From positions 248,001-312,000 of the forward strand of contig NZ_LMHW01000016.1 of assembly GCF_001428525.1 (NCBI RefSeq): a stretch of 64,000 bases of DNA, given 5' to 3'. The translations under genes were made by a program, and so were the position numbers. The DNA is from Flavobacterium sp. Root186. Lineage in GTDB: Bacteria; Bacteroidota; Bacteroidia; Flavobacteriales; Flavobacteriaceae. Shown in pieces: positions 14,943 to 22,803 of this stretch; position 1 is the first letter of the stretch; each line of letters opens with the position of its first letter. The notes under the pieces were generated by a model, which saw only the letters and a list, made by a program, of their open reading frames with translations, did no database searches and was not told the DNA's origin.

Positions 14943-17771
14943 ATGAAGAAAATGAAAAATTGGTTACTTACTGGACTATTTTTTATGATAGTTTCAACCG
15001 TATTTTCTCAAGGAAAAGTTACTGGTACTGTTACAGATGGTACTGGTTCATTACCAGGCGCTAACGTGACGATCAAAGGATCCAGCGCAGCGACTTCAAC
15101 AGATTTTGATGGTAAATTTACCCTCAATGCAACAACAAGCACAGGAGAAATTGTTATCTCTTACTTAGGTTACCAAAACCTAACTGTAAAATTTTCAGTT
15201 TCAAATGGAGCAACAACAAATTTAGGAACAATCGCTTTAGAATCTAACTCAAACGAATTAAGCGAGATTGTTGTAAAAAGCACAGTTGTAGATATTGCAA
15301 AAGACAGAAAAACTCCGGTTGCTGTTTCTACAATCAAAGCCGCTGAAATTCAACAAAAACTTGGTACTCAAGAATTTCCTGAAATTTTAAGAAACACTCC
15401 ATCAGTGTATGTAACTAAATCAGGTGGTGGATTTGGAGATTCAAGAATTAACATCCGTGGTTTTAACCAAAACAATATTGCTGTTATGATTAACGGTATG
15501 CCGGTTAACGACATGGAAAATGGTTCTGTTTACTGGAGTAACTGGGCAGGTTTATCAGATGTAACATCTGCTATGCAGGTTCAAAGAGGTTTAGGTTCTT
15601 CTAAATTGGCTACGCCATCTGTAGGGGGAACAATCAACATTGTTACTAAATCTTCTGATATGAAAGAAGGCGGATCATTTTCTTCTGGATTTGGTAACGC
15701 TAGAAACTTTAAAATTCAAGGTTCATACAATACAGGAAAATTAGAAAATGGTCTTTCTGCTTCTGTTTTATTGTCTCAAACAATGGGTGATGGATACATC
15801 AATGGTACTTCATTTGAAGGATCAAACTACTACGTTGCTTTAGGATATACTACAAAAAACGACAAACACGATTTTCAATTTACAGTAACAGGAGCGCCAC
15901 AATGGCACAACCAAAGATCTACTGTTTCTACAATTGCTACATACCAAAAATATGGTACGCTTGACGAACCAAACATTAAATATAATGCTGATGCAGGTTA
16001 TTTAAACGGTGAAGAATATAACATCAGAAAAAACTATTACCACAAGCCAATCGCTTCTGTTAACTGGGATTATAAAATCAACGAAACTACAAAACTTTCT
16101 ACTGTTCTTTACGCATCTATGGGTCGTGGAGCTGGTGCTAGTGCTACTGGTGGTATTGGAGGAAATGTTTACAACGCTTCTGTTTTCTTATTACCAAACG
16201 GAATGGTTGATTATAATAAAATCCAAGCGTGGAATAATGGTACAGGACAAGTTTTCTTTAACGGACAAAACAGAACTAGAACAATGATTGGTGGTGTTTA
16301 CCAAAACAGTTCTTCAACTGGTAGAACTGGAGCTGGAACTACAGCATCTCCATATGTTTACAATACAACATCTGGTATTACGCAAACATCTTCTATTAAC
16401 TCTCATGACTGGTTTGGAGGCGTAATCAATTTGAACAAAAAATTAACAAACACGTTAACTTTAGACTTTGGTCTTGATGCTAGAACTTATACAGGATACC
16501 ACTTTACAGTAGTAAATGATTTATTAGGAGCTGGTGAATTTTACGACAATACTGTTGCAAGTTTAAAACCAGCAGGAAGACATATTACAGAAACTTACCA
16601 AACTGATGTTCAATGGAATGTTTTCGATAAGAAAAACTACGAAAAAATCTCATTTAACAGTACTGGAAAAGTTAGATGGTATGGTGCATTTACTCAATTA
16701 GAGTACTCTAAAGACAATTTAACTGCTTTTGTTCAGGGAGCAATTTCTCAACAAGGATTTAAAAGAGAAGATGACTTCGTATACTTACCTACAGATCCAT
16801 TGGCTTCTACAGATTACGAAAACATCTTAGGAGGAAACGTAAAAGGTGGTGCTAATTACAACTTAAACGAAAAAAATAATGTTTATGTTAATGCAGGTTA
16901 TTACTCAAGACAACCATTCTTTAACTCAGTTTATCCAAACAACAGATCTACAGTAAACCCTAACCTTACTAATGAGAAAATTATTGGATTTGAGGCTGGA
17001 TACGGTTTCCGTTCTAGATTCTTTAATGCTACAGTAAACGTTTACAATACAACTTGGAATGACAGATACCTAAAAGGTAATGCATTACCAACTGACGCAA
17101 CTACATATACAGAATATGTTGGTCTTAACGAGGTACACTCTGGATTTGAGTTAGAAGCTAATTCTAATATCACTGACAAGTTAAAACTTAACGCTATGTT
17201 CTCTTACGGTATTTGGGAATATAAAGGAAATGCAACTGTTAACGCTTACTACCAAGCAGATAATACTCCAGTTGTAGGATATACTGCAACTCCAGTATAC
17301 ATGGATAAAGTAAAAGTTGGTGATGCTGCTCAAATGACAGCTTCTTTAGGAGCTTCTTACGAAGTTTTAACAAGAGTAACTGTTGATGCTAACTACAACT
17401 ATAATGATAAATTATATGCTGGATTAAGCCCAATTAACTTTGCAGATCCAAACAACAAAGGAGCTTTAGAATTACCTTCTTACGGTTTATTTGATGCAGG
17501 TTTCTCATACAAAATGCTAGTTGGTAAAGACAAAGACAAATCAGTTAATTTCAGATTAAACGTAAATAACTTGTTTGACAAAATTTACATTGCTGAATCA
17601 AGAACTAATACTTTTGCAGATGATAACTTACCAGTAGCTACAGGACAACCTGCTGGATCTAAAGGAACATATGCTTCAAATGGTATGCTTTACAATGGTG
17701 TAGCAAATGTTAACCAGGTATTCTTTGGTTTCGGAAGAACTTGGAACTTTGCACTACGTTACGATTTCTAA
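14943..17771 (+). CDS. TonB-dependent outer-membrane receptor with carboxypeptidase-like N-domain
   Basis: A 942-residue receptor. After the signal peptide (cut near V-F-S-Q, residue 23) comes a carboxypeptidase regulatory-like beta domain (G-K-V-T-G-T-V-T-D-G-T-G-S-L-P-G-A-N-V, residues 25-110), then a plug with I-L-R-N-T-P-S-V-Y-V and I-N-I-R-G-F-N-Q-N-N-I, and a long barrel ending in aromatic residue F. No SusD partner is adjacent, so it is not a classical sugar-uptake pair; the substrate could be a siderophore, peptide or other nutrient. Codon use looks highly biased toward a few codons, suggesting strong expression. Translation could also begin at the second Met (14952). Confidence 0.93.
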   Translation: MKKMKNWLLTGLFFMIVSTVFSQGKVTGTVTDGTGSLPGANVTIKGSSAATSTDFDGKFTLNATTSTGEIVISYLGYQNLTVKFSVSNGATTNLGTIALESNSNELSEIVVKSTVVDIAKDRKTPVAVSTIKAAEIQQKLGTQEFPEILRNTPSVYVTKSGGGFGDSRINIRGFNQNNIAVMINGMPVNDMENGSVYWSNWAGLSDVTSAMQVQRGLGSSKLATPSVGGTINIVTKSSDMKEGGSFSSGFGNARNFKIQGSYNTGKLENGLSASVLLSQTMGDGYINGTSFEGSNYYVALGYTTKNDKHDFQFTVTGAPQWHNQRSTVSTIATYQKYGTLDEPNIKYNADAGYLNGEEYNIRKNYYHKPIASVNWDYKINETTKLSTVLYASMGRGAGASATGGIGGNVYNASVFLLPNGMVDYNKIQAWNNGTGQVFFNGQNRTRTMIGGVYQNSSSTGRTGAGTTASPYVYNTTSGITQTSSINSHDWFGGVINLNKKLTNTLTLDFGLDARTYTGYHFTVVNDLLGAGEFYDNTVASLKPAGRHITETYQTDVQWNVFDKKNYEKISFNSTGKVRWYGAFTQLEYSKDNLTAFVQGAISQQGFKREDDFVYLPTDPLASTDYENILGGNVKGGANYNLNEKNNVYVNAGYYSRQPFFNSVYPNNRSTVNPNLTNEKIIGFEAGYGFRSRFFNATVNVYNTTWNDRYLKGNALPTDATTYTEYVGLNEVHSGFELEANSNITDKLKLNAMFSYGIWEYKGNATVNAYYQADNTPVVGYTATPVYMDKVKVGDAAQMTASLGASYEVLTRVTVDANYNYNDKLYAGLSPINFADPNNKGALELPSYGLFDAGFSYKMLVGKDKDKSVNFRLNVNNLFDKIYIAESRTNTFADDNLPVATGQPAGSKGTYASNGMLYNGVANVNQVFFGFGRTWNFALRYDF

Positions 17772-17795
17772 TATTTAGAATCTAAATAAATATCT

Positions 17796-17835
17796 AAAGC
17801 GGCATTGACTTTTAAGTTTAATGCCGCTTTTTTTT
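17796..17835 (+). terminator. Terminator of the TonB-dependent receptor gene
   Basis: AAAGCGGCAT pairs with ATGCCGCTTT around a 15-base loop, followed by a run of T, 24 bases after the stop codon. Confidence 0.85.
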
Positions 17836-17878
17836 GACCAATTTTGCTATATTTGTTTTTAACAAAAAAACACAGTTT

Positions 17879-18301
17879 ATGTATCATTTTATTCAAAAGC
17901 TTCATTCTGGCTGGGCATATCTAGCGTTACTGCTTTTATTGTTTGCAGTAATAAACGCTGTTATCGGTTTAACTTCTAAAAAAGAATTTACAGCAAAAGA
18001 CCGTAAAATATCTTTGTTTGCCTTAATTGGAACGCATACACAATTATTGATTGGATTAATCCTTTATTTTGTGTCTCCATTAGGAAAAGATTCTTTTGGC
18101 CAAATGTCTAATGCCGCATTAAGATTAACATCATTAGAGCATCCGCTTATTAACCTAATTGCTATAGTTTTAATAACTATTGGATGGTCAAAGCATAAAA
18201 AACTAATTAATAGTGAAGCTAAACACAAAACCTTTGCTATTTATTACGGATTAGGATTAATACTTATTTTAAGTAGAATTCCGTGGAACCTTTGGTTCTA
18301 G
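17879..18301 (+). CDS. Four-helix membrane protein, function unknown
   Basis: A 140-residue protein with four hydrophobic segments (about 13-31, 46-64, 84-101 and 118-136). It contains L-H-S-G-W-A-Y near the start, I-G-T-H-T-Q-L-L-I-G-L-I-L-Y-F in the second helix and S-L-E-H-P in a loop. Spaced histidines in membrane helices recall small cytochrome-b-like proteins, and database entries for relatives often carry such labels, but heme binding is not proven by sequence. The ATG at 17879 is chosen over upstream TTG codons because those lie in the terminator/promoter region. Confidence 0.8.
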   Translation: MYHFIQKLHSGWAYLALLLLLFAVINAVIGLTSKKEFTAKDRKISLFALIGTHTQLLIGLILYFVSPLGKDSFGQMSNAALRLTSLEHPLINLIAIVLITIGWSKHKKLINSEAKHKTFAIYYGLGLILILSRIPWNLWF

Positions 18302-18313
18302 AAAACACCAATT

Positions 18314-18341
18314 AAAGCCCTCCAAAAAAGGGCTTTTTTTA
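18314..18341 (+). terminator. Terminator of the four-helix membrane protein gene
   Basis: AAAGCCC pairs with GGGCTTT over an 8-9 base loop and is followed by T residues, 13 bases after the stop. Confidence 0.75.
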
Positions 18342-18391
18342 TCTCGGCATATTATTTGTACAAACTCCCCAAGTCTGAAAAAAAATAAACC

Positions 18392-18880
18392 ATGAGTAAA
18401 AAAAACTTTATACTTACCGCATTCGCAATAACTTTTTTGAGTTGTTTTACCTACGTAATAAGTCAAACAAAGCCAGTAATTGAGCCGAAAACCCCTCAGG
18501 ACACTGTAAAAAATGCCAGACCAAACATTATTGCAATCCCAACTGATTCTGTATTTACAGACAACGGTTTAAAATTAAAACTATACAAAAAAACGGCACA
18601 TGCTTCCTACTATGCAGACCGTTTTAATGGTAGAAAAACAGCTGACGGCAGCAGATTTAACAACAACAAATATACCGCCGCACACAAGAAACTTCCCTTT
18701 GGAACAAGAGTTAAAGTAACAAATGAAGCAAACGGAAAATTTGTAATTGTAAAAATAACAGATCGTGGCCCATTTGTAAAAACCCGCGAAATAGATCTTT
18801 CAAAACGAGCATTCATGGAGATCACAAAGCACAAAGGTGCCGGAGCTATGAAAGTAACTATTGAAAGAATAATAGAATAA
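18392..18880 (+). CDS. rlpA: Septal-ring lytic transglycosylase RlpA family protein
   Basis: The 162-residue product has an N-terminal hydrophobic export signal (residues 5-24) and a C-terminal double-psi beta-barrel (about 68-160). RlpA hallmarks are A-S-Y-Y-A-D-R-F-N-G-R-K-T-A-D-G, L-P-F-G-T-R-V-K-V-T-N and I-T-D-R-G-P-F-x-x-x-R-E-I-D-L-S with the catalytic-type acidic residue. RlpA proteins cleave naked glycan strands at division sites; this one lacks a SPOR domain, so targeting must differ. A bidirectional terminator separates it from the convergent dinB-like gene. Confidence 0.92.
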   Translation: MSKKNFILTAFAITFLSCFTYVISQTKPVIEPKTPQDTVKNARPNIIAIPTDSVFTDNGLKLKLYKKTAHASYYADRFNGRKTADGSRFNNNKYTAAHKKLPFGTRVKVTNEANGKFVIVKITDRGPFVKTREIDLSKRAFMEITKHKGAGAMKVTIERIIE

Positions 18881-18881
18881 A

Positions 18882-18915
18882 AAAATCCCGTTCTGAAATT
18901 TCAGAACGGGATTTT
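18882..18915. terminator. Bidirectional terminator between convergent genes
   Basis: A perfect 17-bp palindrome (core ATCCCGTTCTGAAA with its reverse complement) with A- and T-rich ends sits between rlpA and the dinB-like gene, one base after the rlpA stop codon. Confidence 0.9.
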
Positions 18916-18920
18916 CATTT

Positions 18921-19376
18921 TTAGATAAATTTCTTAATACTCATTATAATTCCGGTATGAATTCCTTCATGATAACTCACAAAATCTAATGCATCCTGAA
19001 CATTTTTGAGATCAAAACCCATACTGGTCGTGTATTGATTATAATTTTTAAAAACATTATCATTATAATCCTTTTCTGTTTGAAGTATAGTTTGGGTAAG
19101 CAAATTTTTAACCTCATTTACTTCTTCCTGAGAAACATCTGCTTCCGGTTTTGTTCCTTTTGAATATTTGGCAATAAGTTCATCTGAAACCTGCAAAGGC
19201 AGACCTGATAATTTATAGACTAAAATTTGCTGTGAAGCGATACAATGTCCGATGTTCCAAATCAAATTATTTTTAAATCCGTCCGGAATTTTATTTAATT
19301 GTTCCAATGAATGATGGTCTAAAATTTTTACAAGGATTTCCCTAATAGTCTTTTGTGTGTCAAAAACTGAACTCAT
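18921..19376 (-). CDS. DinB-like four-helix protein
   Basis: A 151-residue protein of the DinB/YfiT superfamily, which bundles four helices around a metal held by three histidines. Candidate ligands are His in W-N-I-G-H-C-I-A (about 48) and the two in S-Y-H-E-G-I-H-T-G (about 135-139). Members include thiol transferases (mycothiol or bacillithiol dependent), but many have no known role. It is convergent with rlpA and shares the palindromic terminator. Confidence 0.85.
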   Translation of the reverse strand: MSSVFDTQKTIREILVKILDHHSLEQLNKIPDGFKNNLIWNIGHCIASQQILVYKLSGLPLQVSDELIAKYSKGTKPEADVSQEEVNEVKNLLTQTILQTEKDYNDNVFKNYNQYTTSMGFDLKNVQDALDFVSYHEGIHTGIIMSIKKFI

Positions 19377-19455
19377 AATTTTATTTTTTTTCTAAAATTA
19401 GACAATTTTAAGTTTCAAATGAATTTTCTTTGTACTCTAACAAATTCGAAAAAAC

Positions 19456-19803
19456 ATGAACAAAATATATTATTTAGCATCTTGCGACACTTGCCGTAAA
19501 ATCATCAAAAGTCTTCCGAAAAACAATTTGGTTTTTCATGATATTAAACAAGATCCTATTACCGAAGCAGAATTAGAAGAAATGTATAAACTTTCAGGAA
19601 GTTACGAAGCCTTATTCAGCAAAAAAGCGCAATTATACAAATCAATGGATTTAAAAAACAAATCGTTGACCGAAGCTGATTTTAAAAAATACATTTTAGA
19701 ACATTATACTTTTATAAGCCGTCCGGTTTTTATAATTGACGGTAAAATTTACATTGGCAACAGCCAAAAAAATGTAGCGGAAGTTATTCAGGCTTTGAGC
19801 TAA
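19456..19803 (+). CDS. ArsC/Spx-family thioredoxin-like protein
   Basis: A 115-residue protein of the ArsC/Spx/YffB fold. The N-terminal redox motif is C-D-T-C (residues 10-13) in Y-Y-L-A-S-C-D-T-C-R-K, and the C-terminal half has the family's S-R-P-V-F-I-I-D-G-K-I-Y-I-G-N-S motif. True arsenate reductases of this type usually have C-x-x-S or C-x-x-N followed by three arginines; here the pattern is closer to uncharacterised YffB-like members. It is a single gene, followed by an inverted repeat at 19812-19907. Confidence 0.88.
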   Translation: MNKIYYLASCDTCRKIIKSLPKNNLVFHDIKQDPITEAELEEMYKLSGSYEALFSKKAQLYKSMDLKNKSLTEADFKKYILEHYTFISRPVFIIDGKIYIGNSQKNVAEVIQALS

Positions 19804-19811
19804 ATTTCTTC

Positions 19812-19907
19812 TGCCACTAATTTCACGAATTTCCATAAATTAATTTCGCTGTTTGTAGACTTATCAAGCTTAAATAAAATTCGTGGAAATTCGTGAAATT
19901 CGCGGCA
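19812..19907. repeat. Word-type inverted repeat (TGCC..TTTCACGAATTTCC)
   Basis: Arms 19812-19841 and 19878-19907 are 30 bases long with about four mismatches; the repeated word is AATTTCACGAATTTCC. It lies between the arsC-like gene and yicC. A related one-armed sequence (TTGCCACGAATTCCACGAATT) occurs near 53570. Confidence 0.85.
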
Positions 19908-20002
19908 AAAAAACTTTAAATACTGATATACCTTACAGAATAGTATTTTACATCATAACACTGCAAACTTTTATTTATCTTTGCGCCTTTATACTCAATT
20001 AT

Positions 20003-20863
20003 ATGATACAATCTATGACAGGGTTTGGCAAAGCTTCTTTGCAATTGCCTACAAAAAAAATCACAGTCGAAGTAAAATCCTTAAACAGTAAAGGTTTAGA
20101 TTTAAACGTAAGAATGCCATCGGTTTACCGCGAAATGGAGTTAGGTTTAAGAACCCAAATCTCAACCAGACTAGAAAGAGGAAAAATTGATTTTGCAATC
20201 TATGTAGAAAGTACTGCAGAACAAACTTCTACAAAAGTAAATGTGCCTGTTGTAAAAAATTATATCGCACAATTGAGAGAGGTTTATGCTGACGCTGATG
20301 AAACGGAACTAATGAAAATGGCGGTTCGTATGCCAGACACATTAAAAACAGAGCGTGAGGAAATCGACGAAAACGATTGGGAACAAATTCAGGTTATTAT
20401 AGACGAAGCTTTACAAAACATTTTAAGTTTTAGAAAAGACGAAGGTGAATCTCTTGAAAAAGAATTCAATCTTCGAATTGCTAATATTCGTCAATATATG
20501 AATGATGCTTTAGCACTTGATCCAGAACGCGTTCAGGCTATTAAAGATCGTTTGCAGACAGCAATTGCAGAATTACAGGTTAATCTTGATGAAAATCGTT
20601 TCGAGCAGGAATTGATCTATTATCTTGAAAAATTAGATATTACAGAAGAAAAAGTTCGTTTAACGAATCACCTGGACTATTTCATCGAAACCTTAGGAGG
20701 AAGCGAAGCAAATGGTCGAAAATTAGGTTTTATTACTCAGGAAATGGGTCGTGAAATTAATACAATGGGTTCAAAATCGAATCATGCACAAATGCAGAAA
20801 TTGGTTGTAATGATGAAGGATGAATTGGAGAAAATTAAAGAACAAGTTTTGAATGTTTTGTAA
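20003..20863 (+). CDS. yicC: YicC-family endoribonuclease
   Basis: The 286-residue protein begins with the family hallmark M-I-Q-S-M-T-G-F-G-K-A and has the middle segment V-E-V-K-S-L-N-S-K-G-L-D and the DUF1732 C-terminus N-R-K-L-G-F-I-T-Q-E-M-G-R-E-I-N-T-M-G-S-K-S. YicC proteins are endoribonucleases affecting RNA turnover. The frame is open further upstream, but ATG 20003 gives the conserved N-terminus. A -7-type sequence TATCTTTG sits at 19976-19983. The gene stands upstream of gmk, an order seen in many bacteria. Confidence 0.95.
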   Translation: MIQSMTGFGKASLQLPTKKITVEVKSLNSKGLDLNVRMPSVYREMELGLRTQISTRLERGKIDFAIYVESTAEQTSTKVNVPVVKNYIAQLREVYADADETELMKMAVRMPDTLKTEREEIDENDWEQIQVIIDEALQNILSFRKDEGESLEKEFNLRIANIRQYMNDALALDPERVQAIKDRLQTAIAELQVNLDENRFEQELIYYLEKLDITEEKVRLTNHLDYFIETLGGSEANGRKLGFITQEMGREINTMGSKSNHAQMQKLVVMMKDELEKIKEQVLNVL

Positions 20864-20865
20864 AG

Positions 20866-20952
20866 GCTACAGGCTTTAAGTTGTAGGCTATAGGCACAAA
20901 AACGAAACGAATAAAAGCTTAAAGCATATTGCTTAAAGCCTAAAGCATAAAT
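20866..20952. repeat. Word-type repeat between yicC and gmk (AGGCTTTAAG / GCTTAAAGCCT)
   Basis: The left part carries GGCTACAGGCTTTAAG and GTAGGCTATAGGC; the right part carries GCTTAAAGCATATTGCTTAAAGCCTAAAGC, so related words face each other in inverse orientation. The match is less regular than in other hairpins of the window. Confidence 0.65.
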
Positions 20953-20953
20953 A

Positions 20954-21526
20954 ATGAACAAAGGAAAATTAATTGTTTTTTCGGCACCTTCAGGATCTGG
21001 AAAAACAACTATAGTAAAACATTTATTAGGACAAGAAGATTTAAATCTTGAATTTTCGATCTCAGCAGCATCACGTGATCCACGTGGTGAGGAAGTCCAC
21101 GGAAAAGATTATTATTTTATTTCACTGGAAGAATTCAAAAAACATATTAAAGCTGAAGATTTTCTGGAATGGGAAGAAGTTTACCGCGATAACTTTTACG
21201 GTACATTAAAATCTGAAATTGAAAGAATCTGGGCTTTAGGGAAAAATGTAATTTTTGACATTGATGTTGCAGGTGGTTTACGTATTAAACATAAATTTCC
21301 GGAACAAACTTTAGCTGTTTTTGTAAAACCGCCAAGTGTGGACGAACTTAAACGCCGCTTAAAAGAGCGTTCTACAGAAAGCGACGATAAAATCAATATG
21401 CGTATTGCAAAAGCGTCTGTAGAATTAGCTACTGCCCCGCAATTTGACGTGATTATCAAAAACTATGATTTACCAGTTGCTTTAGAAGAAGCGCATCAAT
21501 TGGTTAAGGATTTTGTCTCTAAGTGA
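20954..21526 (+). CDS. gmk: Guanylate kinase
   Basis: Phosphorylates GMP to GDP with ATP in the cytosol. The 190-residue protein has the P-loop A-P-S-G-S-G-K-T-T (11-19), the GMP-binding region S-A-A-S-R-D-P-R-G-E-E-V-H-G-K-D-Y-Y-F (about 36-54) and F-D-I-D-V-A-G-G-L-R-I-K (normally V-x-G-x). Length and motifs are fully typical. It precedes the four-helix-bundle gene by 32 bases and nadD by 430. Confidence 0.97.
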   Translation: MNKGKLIVFSAPSGSGKTTIVKHLLGQEDLNLEFSISAASRDPRGEEVHGKDYYFISLEEFKKHIKAEDFLEWEEVYRDNFYGTLKSEIERIWALGKNVIFDIDVAGGLRIKHKFPEQTLAVFVKPPSVDELKRRLKERSTESDDKINMRIAKASVELATAPQFDVIIKNYDLPVALEEAHQLVKDFVSK

Positions 21527-21556
21527 TTAGTGAACAGTAATTAGTAAGTAGTACAA
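21521..21556. repeat. Left arm of word-type inverted repeat flanking the four-helix-bundle gene
   Basis: The sequence between gmk and the four-helix-bundle gene is built of the words AGTGATTAGT, AGTAATTAGTAA and GTAGT. The reverse complements of the same words stand at 21918-21952 on the other side of the gene. Confidence 0.7.
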
Positions 21557-21558
21557 AA

Positions 21559-21924
21559 ATGAGTGAAATAAGATCTTATAAAGATTTATTGATTTGGCAG
21601 AAAGGGATTAAAATTGTATCTCTGGTTTATCAATTAGTAAAATCATTCCCAAAAGAAGAATTATTTGCTTTAACTAGTCAATTAAAAAGAGCTTCCGTAT
21701 CTATCCCGTCAAATATAGCCGAAGGTTATGGTAGGAATACAGATAAAACTTTTAGTCATTTTTTAAATATTTCCAGAGGCTCATTATTCGAAATCGAAAC
21801 TCAATTACTAATAGCAAACGATCTTGGTTTTATAACTAGTCAAACTCTTTATAAAGAAATTTTAATTCAAATTGAAGAAGAATCAAAAATGATTAATGCT
21901 TTCTCTAAGACACTAAAAGACTAA
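21559..21924 (+). CDS. Four-helix-bundle protein (S23 / Avd-like)
   Basis: A 121-residue protein of the family first found inside 23S rRNA intervening sequences. The pattern is unmistakable: Y-K-D-L-L-I-W-Q-K-G at the start, F-A-L-T-S-Q-L-K-R-A-S-V-S-I-P-S-N-I-A-E-G-Y-G-R in the middle split by the second and third helices, then I-S-R-G-S-L-F-E-I-E-T-Q-L. Avd, the accessory protein of diversity-generating retroelements, has the same fold. The role of the free-standing copies is unknown. The gene interrupts gmk-nadD and is enclosed by inverse copies of one word repeat (21521-21556 and 21918-21952), as if gene and repeat formed one inserted unit. Confidence 0.93.
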   Translation: MSEIRSYKDLLIWQKGIKIVSLVYQLVKSFPKEELFALTSQLKRASVSIPSNIAEGYGRNTDKTFSHFLNISRGSLFEIETQLLIANDLGFITSQTLYKEILIQIEEESKMINAFSKTLKD

Positions 21925-21952
21925 TCACTTTTTACTAATTACTAGTTACTTT
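21918..21952. repeat. Right arm of word-type inverted repeat flanking the four-helix-bundle gene
   Basis: Contains GACTAATCACT, TTACTAATTACT and AGTTACTT, the reverse complements of the words at 21521-21556, directly before nadD. Confidence 0.7.
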
Positions 21953-21956
21953 AACT

Positions 21957-22538
21957 ATGAAAATAGGTCTTTATTTCGGAACATATAATCCCATTCATGT
22001 TGGTCATTTGATCATTGCCAATCATATGGCCGAGTTTGCCGATTTAGATCAGATTTGGATGGTGGTTACGCCTCATAATCCATTAAAAAAGAAAGCTACT
22101 CTGCTTGATGATCATCATCGTTTGCAAATGGTTTATCTGGCAACTGAGGATTATCCAAAAATTAAACCTTCGGATATTGAGTTTAAATTACCACAGCCTA
22201 ATTATACCGTAATTACTTTAGCACATTTACAAGAAAAATATCCCAATCATAAATTCTCTTTGATTATGGGCGAAGATAACCTCAAAACGCTTCATAAATG
22301 GAGAAACTACGAAGTGATTCTGGAAAACCATGACATTTATGTTTACCCGAGAATTTCTGATGAACCTGAAAATATAGAATTAAAATCCCATCCAAAAATT
22401 CATGTAATCGATGCGCCAATTGTAGAGATTTCTTCCACTTTTATTCGAAACAGCATTAAAGAAGGCAAAAATATCCAGCCTTTGCTGCCGTCAAAAGTTT
22501 GGGAATATATAGATCATAATAATTTTTATAAGAAATAA
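21957..22538 (+). CDS. nadD: Nicotinate-nucleotide adenylyltransferase
   Basis: Transfers AMP from ATP to nicotinate mononucleotide, giving deamido-NAD in NAD synthesis. The 193-residue protein has G-T-Y-N-P-I-H-V-G-H-L (8-18), the H-x-G-H nucleotidyltransferase motif included, and I-S-S-T-F-I-R-N near residue 157. NadD enzymes usually prefer the nicotinate form over NMN, which matters because the adjacent convergent cluster encodes Nampt but no dedicated NMN adenylyltransferase. Its position next to that cluster may be coincidence, since gmk-nadD synteny is common in this group. Confidence 0.95.
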   Translation: MKIGLYFGTYNPIHVGHLIIANHMAEFADLDQIWMVVTPHNPLKKKATLLDDHHRLQMVYLATEDYPKIKPSDIEFKLPQPNYTVITLAHLQEKYPNHKFSLIMGEDNLKTLHKWRNYEVILENHDIYVYPRISDEPENIELKSHPKIHVIDAPIVEISSTFIRNSIKEGKNIQPLLPSKVWEYIDHNNFYKK

Positions 22539-22556
22539 AAAACTGAATTTAAAAAT

Positions 22557-22744
22557 AATGAATAGCCTCCAGCTTTAGCTGGAGGTTTTTTAATTTAACG
22601 ACAAAGGGCTTTAGCCAAAATGAAGATATTTTGGCTAAAGCCCAACTCCATATCTATTCTTTAACCTCCAGTTAAAACTGGAGGCTATTGATTCCTTTTG
22701 AAAAGAAAAAACCTTTGCCAAAGTTTAAAATTTTGGCAAAGGTC
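22557..22744. repeat. Composite REP-like element, copy A
   Basis: Between the convergent nadD and Nampt genes lie several nested palindromes: GCCTCCAGCTTTAGCTGGAGG, GGGCTTTAGCCAAAA facing TTTTGGCTAAAGCCC, CCTCCAGTTAAAACTGGAGG, and ACCTTTGCCAAAGTTT facing TTTTGGCAAAGGT. The same unit recurs in opposite orientation at 38898-39052 with scattered differences and one missing arm, so it is a dispersed repeat and not only a terminator. Confidence 0.85.
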
Positions 22745-22769
22745 TCTCCTTATTAATAAATCCAATAAA

Positions 22770-22799
22770 GAAAGCCTGAATTCAAATTCAGGTTTTCTT
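22770..22799 (-). terminator. Possible terminator of the NAD/ADP-ribose cluster
   Basis: Read on the minus strand, ACCTGAATTTGAATTCAGG forms a stem followed by CTTTCTTT, a few bases after the Nampt stop codon. The stem is A/T-rich, so strength is uncertain. Confidence 0.5.
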
Positions 22800-22803
22800 G
22801 TTT

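Noticed and set aside
19456..19803. Arsenate reductase
   Set aside because: The protein has the ArsC/Spx fold, but its C-D-T-C motif and lack of an arsenic operon do not support that specific reaction.
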